The notes: a model not told the origin generated them from the sequence alone. Counted from the first letter of the stretch, positions 35,236-44,671 are shown. The stretch is DNA of 64,000 nt from Acidobacteriota bacterium (GCA_016196035.1 JACPYM010000111.1:1-64000), one strand, 5' to 3'. Numbers and translations are program-made.

Positions 35236-36851
35236 TTAACTTTGAAACTTCGCCGGATCGTTACCAGCATTGGAAGCTTCGCGTTGACGGCGCAATCGCT
35301 ACTTTGACGATGGATGTCAACGAAGACGCGACGCTCTTTGACGGCTACAAACTCAAGCTCAATTCCTACGACCTCGGTGTAGACATCGAACTCGCCGATG
35401 CGGTCGAACGGCTGCGTTTTGAATCCCCGCAAGTCCGTGTCGTCGTCGTCACCAGCCTGAAGCCGCGCATCTTCTGTGCGGGCGCGAACATTTACATGCT
35501 GGGTGGTTCGACGCACGCGCACAAGGTCAATTTCTGCAAGTTCACCAACGAAACGCGCTGCGGCATTGAGGACGCCTCGCGCCATTCGGGGCAGCGCTAT
35601 CTCGCAGCGCTGAACGGCACGGCTTCGGGTGGCGGTTACGAACTGGCGCTTGCCTGCGAAGAAATTTATCTGGTGGATGACAGTAATGCAGCAGTGTCGC
35701 TGCCTGAAGTTCCGTTGCTCGGCGTCTTGCCGGGTACGGGCGGGCTGACGCGGCTGGTGGACAAACGCAAAATCCGCCGTGACCGCGCCGATATTTTTTC
35801 TACGCTGGCGGAAGGCCTGAAGGCGAAGCGCGCGAAAGAGTGGGGCTTGATTGACGGATATTTTGCGACGAGCAAATTTGACGAAGCAATTGCCGCGCGA
35901 GCGCGCGAACTTGCGCTTGGCAGTGAGCGGCCGCAAGGGATCAAATTGCATCCGTTGCAAATTGAAAGCACCGCCGCCGCGCGCGCATACCGCTATGTCA
36001 GCTTGCGCTTGCGGCGTGACAAACGTTATGCCGAATTGACGATGCGTGGCCCGGATGCTGGATTGCCGACCGACCCGAACGAAATTCTAAAACTCGGTGA
36101 TGCGTGGTGGCCGCTCGACGCGTTCCGCGAACTGGATAATGCGCTGCTGCATCTGCGCGTCAACGAACCGGAAATCGGCCTGGTGTGTTTGCGCACGTCG
36201 GGTGAGTTGGAAAACGTGCTGGCAATGGATCGTGTGTTGACCGAACAGCGCGGACATTGGCTGGTGCGCGAGACGCGGTTGCTGTTGGCGCGGGCGCTGC
36301 GGCGGCTCGATCTGACGGCAAAAAGTTTCTTCGCGCTGATCGAACCCGGCAGTTGTTTTGCGGGCAGTTTGCTCGAACTCGCGCTCGCGTCTGATCGCAT
36401 GTACATGCTCAACGATCTATCGCGTCCGGTTGAGATTGCGACGAGTGAATTGAACGGAGGCGCATTGCCGATGAGCAATGGCCTGACGCGCTTGCAATCG
36501 CGCTTCCTCGCCACACCGGAGCACGTCGAAGTTGTGTTGCAAGGCGGGCGCTTCGACACCGGAGCCGCTGATGATGCGGGTTTGGTTACGGCTGCGCCGG
36601 ATGGGCTGGACTGGGACGATGAAATCCGGCTGGCGATTGAAGAGCGCACGGCATTGTCGCCCGATGCGTTGACCGGCATGGAGGCGAACTTGCGGTTTGC
36701 CGGTGCAGAAACCTGCGACACTAAAATTTTCGGACGCCTGACCGCGTGGCAAAACTGGATTTTCCAACGCCCCAACACCGTCGGCGAACACGGTGCGCTG
36801 ACCAATTACGGCAAGCCGGCGCAGGCGAAGTTTGATTACCGCCGAACCTAG
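35232..36851 (+). CDS. boxC: Benzoyl-CoA-dihydrodiol lyase (BoxC)
   Basis: 539 residues, near the usual 550. A crotonase-like N-terminal half holds VVTSLKPRIFCAGANIYML, RYLAALNGTASGGGYELALAC, and PEVPLLGVLPGTGGLTRL. A second crotonase-like half contains GSCFAGSLLELALASDRMY. The ending NYGKPAQAKFDYRR is typical. It opens the ring of the 2,3-epoxide/dihydrodiol of benzoyl-CoA, releasing formate. The start overlaps the ligase stop (ATGA). The TAG stop is formed with the first base of MITE copy 5, which separates it from boxB. BoxA is not in the window. Confidence 0.93.
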   Translation: MINFETSPDRYQHWKLRVDGAIATLTMDVNEDATLFDGYKLKLNSYDLGVDIELADAVERLRFESPQVRVVVVTSLKPRIFCAGANIYMLGGSTHAHKVNFCKFTNETRCGIEDASRHSGQRYLAALNGTASGGGYELALACEEIYLVDDSNAAVSLPEVPLLGVLPGTGGLTRLVDKRKIRRDRADIFSTLAEGLKAKRAKEWGLIDGYFATSKFDEAIAARARELALGSERPQGIKLHPLQIESTAAARAYRYVSLRLRRDKRYAELTMRGPDAGLPTDPNEILKLGDAWWPLDAFRELDNALLHLRVNEPEIGLVCLRTSGELENVLAMDRVLTEQRGHWLVRETRLLLARALRRLDLTAKSFFALIEPGSCFAGSLLELALASDRMYMLNDLSRPVEIATSELNGGALPMSNGLTRLQSRFLATPEHVEVVLQGGRFDTGAADDAGLVTAAPDGLDWDDEIRLAIEERTALSPDALTGMEANLRFAGAETCDTKIFGRLTAWQNWIFQRPNTVGEHGALTNYGKPAQAKFDYRRT

Positions 36852-37025
36852 ATCAGTTTGCAATGGCGTATACAGGAGTCAGTTGACGCTGGGACAGTAC
36901 CGCGCGCGTGAGCAAGCGGCGTGTCAAGCTGGCACCATTGGCTAAACTGCCAAAGCTCCGCTTGCTGACGCGCGCGGTACTGTCTCGCTGCGCGGTTTTC
37001 CCGTGCATCGTAGTGAAAACCGATC
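36851..37025 (+). mobile_element. MITE-like element, copy 5
   Basis: 175 bp with perfect TA duplication (36849-36850, 37026-37027). Terminal sequences GATCAGTTTGCAATGGCG and GTAGTGAAAACCGATC. The loop contains a small hairpin TTGGCTAAACTGCCAA shared with copy 3. It begins in the boxC stop codon and intervenes between boxC and boxB. Confidence 0.92.
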
Positions 37026-37156
37026 TAGGTTCGACGGTAGCCTGTCGTCGGTTTCCTGCAAACAAATGTTGCAGGATTTCCAATGGCAACAGATGGCTGG
37101 CGACTGACAAGCGACACCAACAAGCGACAACGGGCGACCGACAACCGACAACCGAT

Positions 37157-38554
37157 ATGAGCCTTTACGACCGCATACCCAACAACGTGAATCTGGCTGA
37201 CGATGTACGATTGCAACGCGCGCTGGAAAAGTGGCTGCCGAATTATTTGAGTTGGTGGAATGAGATGGGGCCGGACGGATTCCAGCAAAAAGATGTCTAC
37301 CTGCGCACGGCGATCAGCGTCGAGCCGTCGGGCTGGGCGCATTTCGATTACGTCAAGATGCCCGATTATCGCTGGGGCATCTTTCTGACGCCGCCGGCGG
37401 CGGACGCAACAATCGGCTTCGGCGACAATTACGGCAAGCCTGTTTATCAGGAAGTGCCGGGCGAATTCCGCAATGCGCTGCGCCGCATCATCGTGACGCA
37501 GGGAGATACCGAACCCGCTTCTGTTGAGCAGCAGCGGCAACTCGGGCATTCCTGTCCGTCGCTGTACGACTTGCGCAATCTGTTTCAGGTGAACGTTGAG
37601 GAAGGCCGTCATTTATGGGCGATGGTGTATTTGCTGCACGGCTATTTCGGGCGCGATGGACGCGAAGAGGCGGAAGAGTTGTTGCAACGGCGCAGCGGCA
37701 ATCCCGACAAACCGCGCATCCTGCAAGCCTTCAATCAACCGTGTGATGACTGGCTGAACTTTTTCGCGTTCACGATGTTTACAGATCGTGATGGCAAGTA
37801 TCAATTGGCCGCGCTGGCCGAATCGGGCTTTGAGCCATTGCAGCGCACCTGCCGTTTTATGCTCACCGAAGAAGCGCATCACCTGTCCGTCGGTGAAAAC
37901 GGCGTGGGGCGCGTCGTCGAACGCACGGCGCAGTTGCTGAAAGCGGGCGAGGTGCGCGCGTTGGGCGGCATTCCGCTCGACATCGTTCAGAAATATATCA
38001 ACTACTGGTACAGCTATTCGCTCGATCTGTTTGGCGGCGAAATCAGTTCCAACTCAGCCGCCTTTTTTGCCGCCGGTTTGAAAGGACGATACGAAGAGCA
38101 GAAACGCTACGATGAGCACGTCGCGGCGGCGGGCAGCTACCAGATTGAAGTGCTGGAAAACGGCCACTGGCATTGCCGCGAAGTGCCGTTGCGCAATGCG
38201 CTCAACGAAGTCCTGCGCAATGAATACGGCAAGGATTGCGCGCGCGGGCTGGCGCGCTGGAACAAAATCCTTGCGGACGAAGATCTCACCGAACGGCTTT
38301 ACCTGCCGAGTAAACGATTTCACCGGCACGTCGGGGCCTATGCCGGGCAGCATTTTGACGTTCATGGCACGCCGCTGTCGGCTGAGGAATTCGCGCGGCG
38401 CAGCGCCGCCTGGCTGCCGACGCAGGCGGATCGTGAATACGTGCAAAGCCTAATGACGCCGGTGACCGCGCCGGGCAAAATCGCCAACTGGATCGCGCCA
38501 CCCAAAACCGGCATCAATCGCCTGTCGTTTGAATTTGAATATGTGCGGTTGTAG
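37157..38554 (+). CDS. boxB: Benzoyl-CoA 2,3-epoxidase subunit (BoxB)
   Basis: 465 residues, the usual size. Diiron-type motifs: NVEEGRHLWAMVYLL near 155 and TEEAHHLSVGENGVGRVVERT near 240, with helices rich in aromatic residues (YINYWYSYSLDLFG). The start ATG at 37157 has no clear Shine-Dalgarno; the upstream region (37095-37156) is a low-complexity run of CGACAA/CGACAACC units. The long open frame extending back into MITE copy 5 is not coding. It oxidises benzoyl-CoA to the 2,3-epoxide with O2, and BoxC then opens the ring. It needs the reductase BoxA, which must be elsewhere. Confidence 0.93.
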   Translation: MSLYDRIPNNVNLADDVRLQRALEKWLPNYLSWWNEMGPDGFQQKDVYLRTAISVEPSGWAHFDYVKMPDYRWGIFLTPPAADATIGFGDNYGKPVYQEVPGEFRNALRRIIVTQGDTEPASVEQQRQLGHSCPSLYDLRNLFQVNVEEGRHLWAMVYLLHGYFGRDGREEAEELLQRRSGNPDKPRILQAFNQPCDDWLNFFAFTMFTDRDGKYQLAALAESGFEPLQRTCRFMLTEEAHHLSVGENGVGRVVERTAQLLKAGEVRALGGIPLDIVQKYINYWYSYSLDLFGGEISSNSAAFFAAGLKGRYEEQKRYDEHVAAAGSYQIEVLENGHWHCREVPLRNALNEVLRNEYGKDCARGLARWNKILADEDLTERLYLPSKRFHRHVGAYAGQHFDVHGTPLSAEEFARRSAAWLPTQADREYVQSLMTPVTAPGKIANWIAPPKTGINRLSFEFEYVRL

Positions 38555-38625
38555 CGGCCACGTTGGCTGACAAACAGTCTCAGTAGCTCCAAATTTCAGC
38601 TTGTGGCGAAGTGTCGTACTGGGGG

Positions 38626-38723
38626 ACTGATGCCCGGCTCCTGGCTCCTGATTCCTGACAAGCTAAAAATGCTGGCTGATTTTCTGCTGATCAGGAATCA
38701 GGAGCCAGGAGCCAGGCATCAGT
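38626..38723. repeat. Palindromic repeat of the CTGATGCC...GGCATCAG type, intact copy
   Basis: 98 bp. Arms CTGATGCCCGGCTCCTGGC and GCCAGGAGCCAGGCATCAG pair over about 33 bases, with a central TAAAAATGCTGGCTGATTTT. The same unit recurs at 53724-54001, interrupted by MITE copy 8. Confidence 0.85.
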
Positions 38724-38838
38724 TTGAGCTCCACAGGCTTACAGGGCACTTCAATTCTGGAGCTGCTGAGTCCGGCCATCCCCTTTGCAGGCGATGGCCT
38801 GTGACGCTAACAGGCACGCGAGCGCCCGGGAGGGTTTT

Positions 38839-40014
38839 ATGCGTACACAAGTCGGGATCGTCGGCGCCGGGCCAGCCGGATTGTTGTTGGCGCAGTTGCT
38901 GCGCCAGCAGGGCATCGAATCCATCGTCATCGAAAACCGCAGCCGTGGCTACCTCGAAGACCGCGTGCGTGCAGGTGTGCTGGAACAAGGCAGCGTGGCG
39001 ACGCTCGTCGAAGCTGGCGTGGGGGGGCGCCTGCGGCAAGAGGGGCTGCTTCATCACGGCCTCGAACTCAGTTTCGCCGGACGCCGCCAGCGCATCAATC
39101 TGCATGAGTTGACGGGCGGGCGCGCCATCACCGTTTACGGCCAACAGGAAGTCGTCAAAGACTTGATCGAGGTGCGGCTCGCCGCCGCTGCGCCGCTATA
39201 TTTTGAAGTCGAAGAAACATCCATTCATGCCTGCGACACTGAGGCGCCGCAAGTTCGCTTTTACCACCAGGGCGAACCACATGAGATTCAATGCGATTTC
39301 ATCGCGGGTTGCGATGGCTTTCACGGTGTTTGCCGCCCCGCCATTCCGGCGGGCGCGTTGCATATTTATGAGCGCATTTATCCGTTCGGCTGGCTGGGCA
39401 TTCTGGCGCAATCAAAACCGCCCGCCGCAGAGTTGATTTACTGCCGGCACGAACGCGGCTTTGCGCTCTTCAGCATGCGCACGCCCGACATCACACGGCT
39501 TTACCTGCAATGCGCGCCTGACGAAGACATTACGCACTGGCCCGACGCGCGCATTTGGGAGGAGCTGGAAAGACGGCTGGGCACGACTGATTTGACGTTG
39601 CAGGAAGGCGCGATCCTGCAAAAGGGCGTGACGCCGCTGCGCAGCTTTGTCACGGAGCCAATGCAATACGGCAACTTGTTTTTGGCGGGCGACGCCGCGC
39701 ACATCGTGCCGCCGACGGGCGCGAAAGGGATGAATCTGGCAATTGCCGATGTGCGCGTGTTGGCGCGCGCCTTCGCGGCGTTTTACCAGACGGGCCAGCG
39801 GGATTTGCTGGCGGACTATTCGGCGACGTGTTTGCGTCGCGTCTGGCGCGCCGAGCATTTTTCGTGGTGGATGACGTCGCTGCTGCATCGCTTTCCCGAC
39901 GCGACGCCGTTTCAGCAAAAGCTGCAATTGGCCGAATTGGAGTATGTCGTGCATTCGCGGGCGGCGGCGACGGTCTTGGCTGAAAATTATGTGGGGTTGC
40001 CGTTTGACGTCTGA
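38839..40014 (+). CDS. pobA: 4-hydroxybenzoate 3-monooxygenase
   Basis: 391 residues. FAD-binding GIVGAGPAGLLLAQLL at the N-terminus, the RVRAGVLEQG segment and GGRAITVYGQQEVVKDL typical of PobA, AGCDGFHG, and the second FAD motif GDAAHIVPPTGAKGMNLAI. The length equals that of known enzymes (about 390). It hydroxylates 4-hydroxybenzoate to protocatechuate with NAD(P)H and O2. GGGAGGGTTTT precedes the ATG at 38839; the frame is open upstream to 38785 without support. Ring-cleavage genes for protocatechuate are not in the window. Confidence 0.93.
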   Translation: MRTQVGIVGAGPAGLLLAQLLRQQGIESIVIENRSRGYLEDRVRAGVLEQGSVATLVEAGVGGRLRQEGLLHHGLELSFAGRRQRINLHELTGGRAITVYGQQEVVKDLIEVRLAAAAPLYFEVEETSIHACDTEAPQVRFYHQGEPHEIQCDFIAGCDGFHGVCRPAIPAGALHIYERIYPFGWLGILAQSKPPAAELIYCRHERGFALFSMRTPDITRLYLQCAPDEDITHWPDARIWEELERRLGTTDLTLQEGAILQKGVTPLRSFVTEPMQYGNLFLAGDAAHIVPPTGAKGMNLAIADVRVLARAFAAFYQTGQRDLLADYSATCLRRVWRAEHFSWWMTSLLHRFPDATPFQQKLQLAELEYVVHSRAAATVLAENYVGLPFDV

Positions 40015-40055
40015 ACCCGCCGCACTGCTTTCCGCATTGAGAGACTGGCGCGTCC

Positions 40056-40421
40056 AGGTCAGCGCCAGTGGGACAGAATGCTCAAGCATGTCATTACCCA
40101 CATCTTTTCGCTTTTGCGCCGGAGGCGCGCCGGATATTAGCCGGTGGTGAAGCGAAGCGAAACCACCGGAAGCCCCGTCATTATTGCGGTTGCACCCCGG
40201 CAGGGGCGCGGGACGAGTCACGGTAAATTCGCACTTCCTGAGCGGGCAGCAGCCCGTCCCGCACCCCTGCCGGGGTGCGCGTCATCCGGCACGGTTACTA
40301 CTACCGGTGGTTTCACCACCGGCTAATATCCACGGCCCTTTCAGGGCCAAAACCGGGAAACTGCTAAACTCGAAAGATGTGGGTAATGACATGAATGCTC
40401 AATCCGTCCCACTGGTGCTGG
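40056..40421. repeat. Nested palindromic repeat: outer inverted repeat carrying a GGATATTAGCC-type element
   Basis: The outer arms (40056-40110 and 40371-40421) share GTCATTACCCACATCTTT / AAAGATGTGGGTAATGAC and CAGTGGGAC / GTCCCACTG. Between them, 40112-40352 is a copy of the element seen at 19166, with CCGGATATTAGCCGGTGGT and ACCACCGGCTAATATCC. The arrangement suggests the inner element inserted into the loop of the outer repeat. It fills the space between pobA and the convergent cytochrome gene. Confidence 0.75.
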
Positions 40422-40424
40422 TCA

Positions 40425-41576
40425 TCATTGCGTGAATTTCACGCCGTCGAACGCGACGTTGTGTTTCACTTCGGTGAACTTCCAGGTGCCAGTGATGGCG
40501 TTGTCTACGGAATAGATGCGCACTGTCATGGGCAGTTTGACGCCGTCCACCTCTTTGTAATCCTCAAAGTCGTATTGCTGCGGAATCGCGCCGAGGAAGT
40601 GCGGGTTCGTATCAATGCGCCGCAACAACAACCCGGTCTCAGCGTCGAAGAACAGCGTCGTGCGTGTCTGGTTTTGCTCGAAGCGCAGCACCGTCGTCGC
40701 CCGCTCATTGACGCGCCCGCCGCGGCCGGTCGCGAGTTTTGGAAGCGGCTCGCTCAGCTTGACGGCGTTCAATACGTCAGCCAACGCTTTGATGTCATTC
40801 AACTCAACCGGATTAAGCGCGCGCACACCGCGCGGGTCTTTGGCAAAGCCCGTCGCGCCATCCGTCGCCGAGACGATTTCAGCCGTTTGGCCATCAGGCG
40901 TTGTCATCAGCATGGTCGTCAGCAGCTTGCCGGGCGCGGCGAATTTCACTTCGGCTTTCATGGTTTGGTTGTTGCCGTTGGTGAACGTGCCGGTCAGCGC
41001 GCGGGTCTTCAGCTTGGCGGCGGCCTCTTTGCCGCCGACGGCCAGCACGTATTTGTCCCAGACCGATTCAGCGCTCGGCGGCGCGGGCGGCGGGCCTGCG
41101 GGCGGCGCACCAGCAGCCGGAGCACCCGGCCCTGGCGGACGCGGGCCACCCGGCGGCGGCCCCGCAGGCGCGGCCAGCGGGAAGGTCGGCGCAGCGGCGG
41201 GAATTCCACGGCCTTGATGGCAAGTGAAACACGAAATTTGGTTTCTGCCGCCGAAGCTGTTCTTGTTGGTTTCCTGCACCATTTTGATCATCTGGCGGGC
41301 GATGCCTTTGTGTTCGTGTTCGTCGCTGACGAAATCAATGCGGCCGTCTTTCATGGTGTGGCAGAAATTGCAGCGCACGCCCAGCGCCGCGTTGAAATAA
41401 TTCATCAGCGGACGCAATTGCGAATCGGGCATGCCTTTGAGCACTTGAATGTTTTTCTTGACCTGTTCGACCGGCTTGTCGTCTTGTGAATTCACGACGC
41501 CGCGCGAGGCCATGCCCGCGAGCGCCAACGCAAAAGCCATGAGCGGCAGGCTGCGTTTGAGGGTTTTGATAATCAT
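40425..41576 (-). CDS. Dihaem-type c cytochrome related to reaction-centre cytochromes
   Basis: 383 residues with signal peptide (MIIKTLKRSLPLMAFALALA). Haem sites CNFCH and CFTCH lie in the N-terminal third with NAALGVRCNFCH, and FVSDEHEHKGIARQMIKMV between them, matching the short c-cyt-like family common in Acidobacteriota. A Pro/Gly-rich linker follows, and then a C-terminal beta domain (QQYDFEDYKEVDGVKLPM) of the type often found on outer-membrane-associated proteins. It is likely periplasmic and used in electron transfer; the partner is unknown. The stop codon abuts the nested repeat at 40421. Confidence 0.85.
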   Translation of the reverse strand: MIIKTLKRSLPLMAFALALAGMASRGVVNSQDDKPVEQVKKNIQVLKGMPDSQLRPLMNYFNAALGVRCNFCHTMKDGRIDFVSDEHEHKGIARQMIKMVQETNKNSFGGRNQISCFTCHQGRGIPAAAPTFPLAAPAGPPPGGPRPPGPGAPAAGAPPAGPPPAPPSAESVWDKYVLAVGGKEAAAKLKTRALTGTFTNGNNQTMKAEVKFAAPGKLLTTMLMTTPDGQTAEIVSATDGATGFAKDPRGVRALNPVELNDIKALADVLNAVKLSEPLPKLATGRGGRVNERATTVLRFEQNQTRTTLFFDAETGLLLRRIDTNPHFLGAIPQQYDFEDYKEVDGVKLPMTVRIYSVDNAITGTWKFTEVKHNVAFDGVKFTQ

Positions 41577-41734
41577 CGGGATCTCCAGTGTGATGGGTTA
41601 ATGCTGACGCAACAACAGCGCTTGCGTCGGCATCGCGAAAGCTGACGCGCGTCATTCCGGTGCGCCGCGCCTCAGTCTGTAAAGTGTTCGTGCCTTGAGC
41701 GTCTTCGTTTGGGCGCCTGTCCAGACGAAGGTTT

Positions 41735-44671
41735 TTATTCGAGCCAGTTCAGCACGATGGTGAAAGGCGCTGTCGCGGCGTCTTCGAGATTGGTCACCAG
41801 CAGGAATTTGCGCCCGTCGCTCGACACCTCATAACCGCGCCCTGCGGTCTTGAGCGCGCGCAGATCAAACAATTCATTCGGCGCGCCCGGCTTAAACGCC
41901 GCGCCCTGACTTTGCACCGCGACAGCCATCAGCTTGCCGTCCGCCGCGACATAAAACAATTCCTTGCCGTCGTTGCGCCAACGCGGCTGGTCGCCGCCTT
42001 TGATGGAAACCTGCCACTTGCCGCCGGTCAGCGCGTTGGCGGCGAAGCCCTGCACATACACTTCGTTGCTGCCCGATTCGTCCGACACCCAGGTGAGCCA
42101 GCGTTCATCGGGCGAAAGGCGTCCGCCGGTTTCGTTGAAGGCCGATTGCAGCAGTGCGTAAGGTTTGTGCGTGCCCTCGAGTGGCAGCGCCCACACGTCC
42201 CATTTCGTTTGCGGCGCGCTGTCTTGAAAGAGAATCAGCCGTCCGTCGGCGGCCCAGTCCGTGGGGAATTTTTGCTGGCCGGAGCGGAACAGCAATTCGT
42301 CCTGCCCCGCGCCGTTCGCGGCCTTTTGATAAAGGCTCGAAGCGCCGTCGCGCGTCGAAACCCAAGCGAGGCGGCTGCTGTCGGGCGACCAAAGCGGAAA
42401 CATGTCATTGGCCGGATCGAAAGTGAAACGCAATTCGGTACCGCGCGCCAGATCGAGCACCCACAAATCCGCCGCGCCCGCTGCCGGATCGGGCCGCGCC
42501 GTGACGAGCCGCGTTTCATCGGGTGCCAGACTCGCGCCGAGATAGCGATTGACCGAACCGAGTTCGCCGAGTTGCTTGCCGGTGCGGTCGAACCAGGCGG
42601 GCTGCTGACGATTATTCGCCGGGTTGCCGGTGGCATACGCTAATACGCCGTTGGCTGAAACCGAAAAGCCGCCGCGTCCGAACGCGCCGCCCGCCAACTG
42701 TTCGGCCAGGCGTTCCGGTTCGCCGCGCAACTGGCGCGCGGCCGCATCGAATGCTTGCGCGTACAACGCGCCGTCGCGCATAAACAGCAATGCGCCGCCG
42801 CGCGCGCCTTTGGCATACAGCGCGGGCGAGGTCGCACTCAGCAACCGCCGCCGCGCGCTGCCGTCGAGCGCGGCGACATAGATGCCTGTTTCGCTCGCTT
42901 GTTGGCCGGTGACCAGATAAAGGTAATGGCCTCCGTCGGGCAAAAAGCTGGGCCATTGATGGTTGCTCTCTTGCCGCGCGGCGTCGGGCGTGGTCAACGT
43001 CGCCGCCGCCCCCCCCGCCGCCGTGATGCGCTGTATGCCTGCGCTCGGATGAGGCACAAACAGGATGACGCCGTCACGATTCCATGCGCCACCGCGCGGG
43101 CTGGGCGCGTCGGCCAGCGTGACCGGCGATTCGCCGTTGAGCGCGAGGCGTTTGAGTTTGCCTTGCGCAAAAAAACCGAGGCTTTGCCCGTCGGGCGACC
43201 AGAACGGCGCGCTGGCTCCTTCGGTGCCTGCCAGTGGTTGCGCGCCCAATGAACTCAAGGGGCGCAGCCATAACGACGAGCGATTGCCTTCGGTGGCGGC
43301 GCTGAAAACGAGGCGGCGGCCATCGGGTGCCAGCACCGGATCGCTCATGCGCGTGACTTTGTCGGGCGGCGCAAGCGAGAGCCGCAGCGTTTCGGCTGGC
43401 GGCGTGGCGCGTTTGAAAGAGCTGGTGAAATAACCCGCGCCGAACGCGAGCGCGGCACAGGCGACACAAAACCAAACCCATTGAACAGCGGTAAAACGCC
43501 GCCACCAGCCAACGGAGGCCGCCTCCTGCCGCAGCGTGACGGCTTCGGCTGAAGGCAAGCCTGACGTTGTCAAGGCTTCGAGCGCAAAGCCCAAATCGCT
43601 GACCGATTGAAAGCGCTGCTCCGGGCGCTTTTCGAGACAGCGGTGAATGATGCGTTCCAGCCCCGGCGCTTGTGCGCGTTGTAGCGCGGGCAGTTCCGGC
43701 GGTTCGTGGTTGAGAATCGCGTTCATCGTTTCAACTGCCGTCGCTCCGCGAAAGGGCCGCTCACCCGCGAAAAGCTCATACAGAATCACGCCGAACGCAA
43801 AGATGTCGGCGCGCTGGTCGGCCTCGCCGCCGCGCACCTGTTCGGGCGCCATATAACCCACCGTGCCCAGCACCATGCCCGGATTGGTTTGCACCTCTTC
43901 CGCCGCCAGTTTGCGCAGCGTGTCGTTCGTCGCCGCGCTCGCCGCGCTGGTTTCAGCCGCCGCTTTGAAACGCGGCGGCACGAGTTTGGCCAAACCGAAA
44001 TCGAGAATCTTTACTCGTTCGTCGGTGGTGATGAAGATGTTTTCGGGTTTCAGATCACGATGGACGAGGCCGCGTTCGTGCGCCGCCGCCAGCCCGCGCG
44101 CGATTTGCAAGGCGAACTCAACTGCTTTGCGGGGCGGCAGCGGGCCGCGTTTGAGCCAGGTGCGCAGCGTTTCGCCCGCGAGCAATTCCGACACGAGATA
44201 GGGCACGGTTTCGTGCGTGCCGACATCGTGCAGTGTGAGGATGTTCGGATGGTTGAGCATGCCGACGGCACGCGCTTCCTGCTCGAAGCGGCGCAAGCGT
44301 TCGTCATCGCGCGCCAGCGCGGCGGGCAAGACCTTGACGGCGACCTTGCGCCCCAGCCGTGTGTCCTGCGCGGCGTAAACTTCGCCCATGCCGCCCGCGC
44401 CGACAAACGCGAGCAATTCGTAATGGCCGAGCCGCTGGCCGATGCGCAAGCCCTGCGGCTGGGCGCTGACCAACTGCGCCGCGTCGCGCATGGCGGGCGC
44501 GGCAATGAAATCGCCCACCGACTGTTCCGCCGCCAACATGGCTTCGATCTCGCGGCGCAACTCGGCGTCACCGGCGCAAGCCTGCGCGAGAAACGCGGCG
44601 CGCGGCGCGGCTGACAAGGCGCTCGCCGCTTCGTAAAGATTGCCGATTTGTTCCCAGCGTTCAGGCGTCAT
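41735..44671 (-). CDS. Serine/threonine protein kinase with PD40/TolB-like propeller
   Basis: 978 residues. An N-terminal segment (about 1-80) precedes the kinase: GAGGMGEVYAAQD (glycine loop), VAVKVLP (catalytic Lys), GLVHRDLKPENIFI (catalytic loop), KILDFGLAKL, and the VLGTVGYMAPEQVRGG segment. A single transmembrane helix near 400 (WVWFCVACAALAFGAGYF) leads to a six-bladed TolB/PD40-like domain with PVLAPDGRRLVFSA, PFWSPDGQSLGFF, and LSPDERWLTWVSD. This is the usual Acidobacteriota layout for an extracytoplasmic sensor kinase. It ends the minus-strand operon with the small membrane protein and ECF sigma factor upstream. Confidence 0.9.
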   Translation of the reverse strand: MTPERWEQIGNLYEAASALSAAPRAAFLAQACAGDAELRREIEAMLAAEQSVGDFIAAPAMRDAAQLVSAQPQGLRIGQRLGHYELLAFVGAGGMGEVYAAQDTRLGRKVAVKVLPAALARDDERLRRFEQEARAVGMLNHPNILTLHDVGTHETVPYLVSELLAGETLRTWLKRGPLPPRKAVEFALQIARGLAAAHERGLVHRDLKPENIFITTDERVKILDFGLAKLVPPRFKAAAETSAASAATNDTLRKLAAEEVQTNPGMVLGTVGYMAPEQVRGGEADQRADIFAFGVILYELFAGERPFRGATAVETMNAILNHEPPELPALQRAQAPGLERIIHRCLEKRPEQRFQSVSDLGFALEALTTSGLPSAEAVTLRQEAASVGWWRRFTAVQWVWFCVACAALAFGAGYFTSSFKRATPPAETLRLSLAPPDKVTRMSDPVLAPDGRRLVFSAATEGNRSSLWLRPLSSLGAQPLAGTEGASAPFWSPDGQSLGFFAQGKLKRLALNGESPVTLADAPSPRGGAWNRDGVILFVPHPSAGIQRITAAGGAAATLTTPDAARQESNHQWPSFLPDGGHYLYLVTGQQASETGIYVAALDGSARRRLLSATSPALYAKGARGGALLFMRDGALYAQAFDAAARQLRGEPERLAEQLAGGAFGRGGFSVSANGVLAYATGNPANNRQQPAWFDRTGKQLGELGSVNRYLGASLAPDETRLVTARPDPAAGAADLWVLDLARGTELRFTFDPANDMFPLWSPDSSRLAWVSTRDGASSLYQKAANGAGQDELLFRSGQQKFPTDWAADGRLILFQDSAPQTKWDVWALPLEGTHKPYALLQSAFNETGGRLSPDERWLTWVSDESGSNEVYVQGFAANALTGGKWQVSIKGGDQPRWRNDGKELFYVAADGKLMAVAVQSQGAAFKPGAPNELFDLRALKTAGRGYEVSSDGRKFLLVTNLEDAATAPFTIVLNWLE

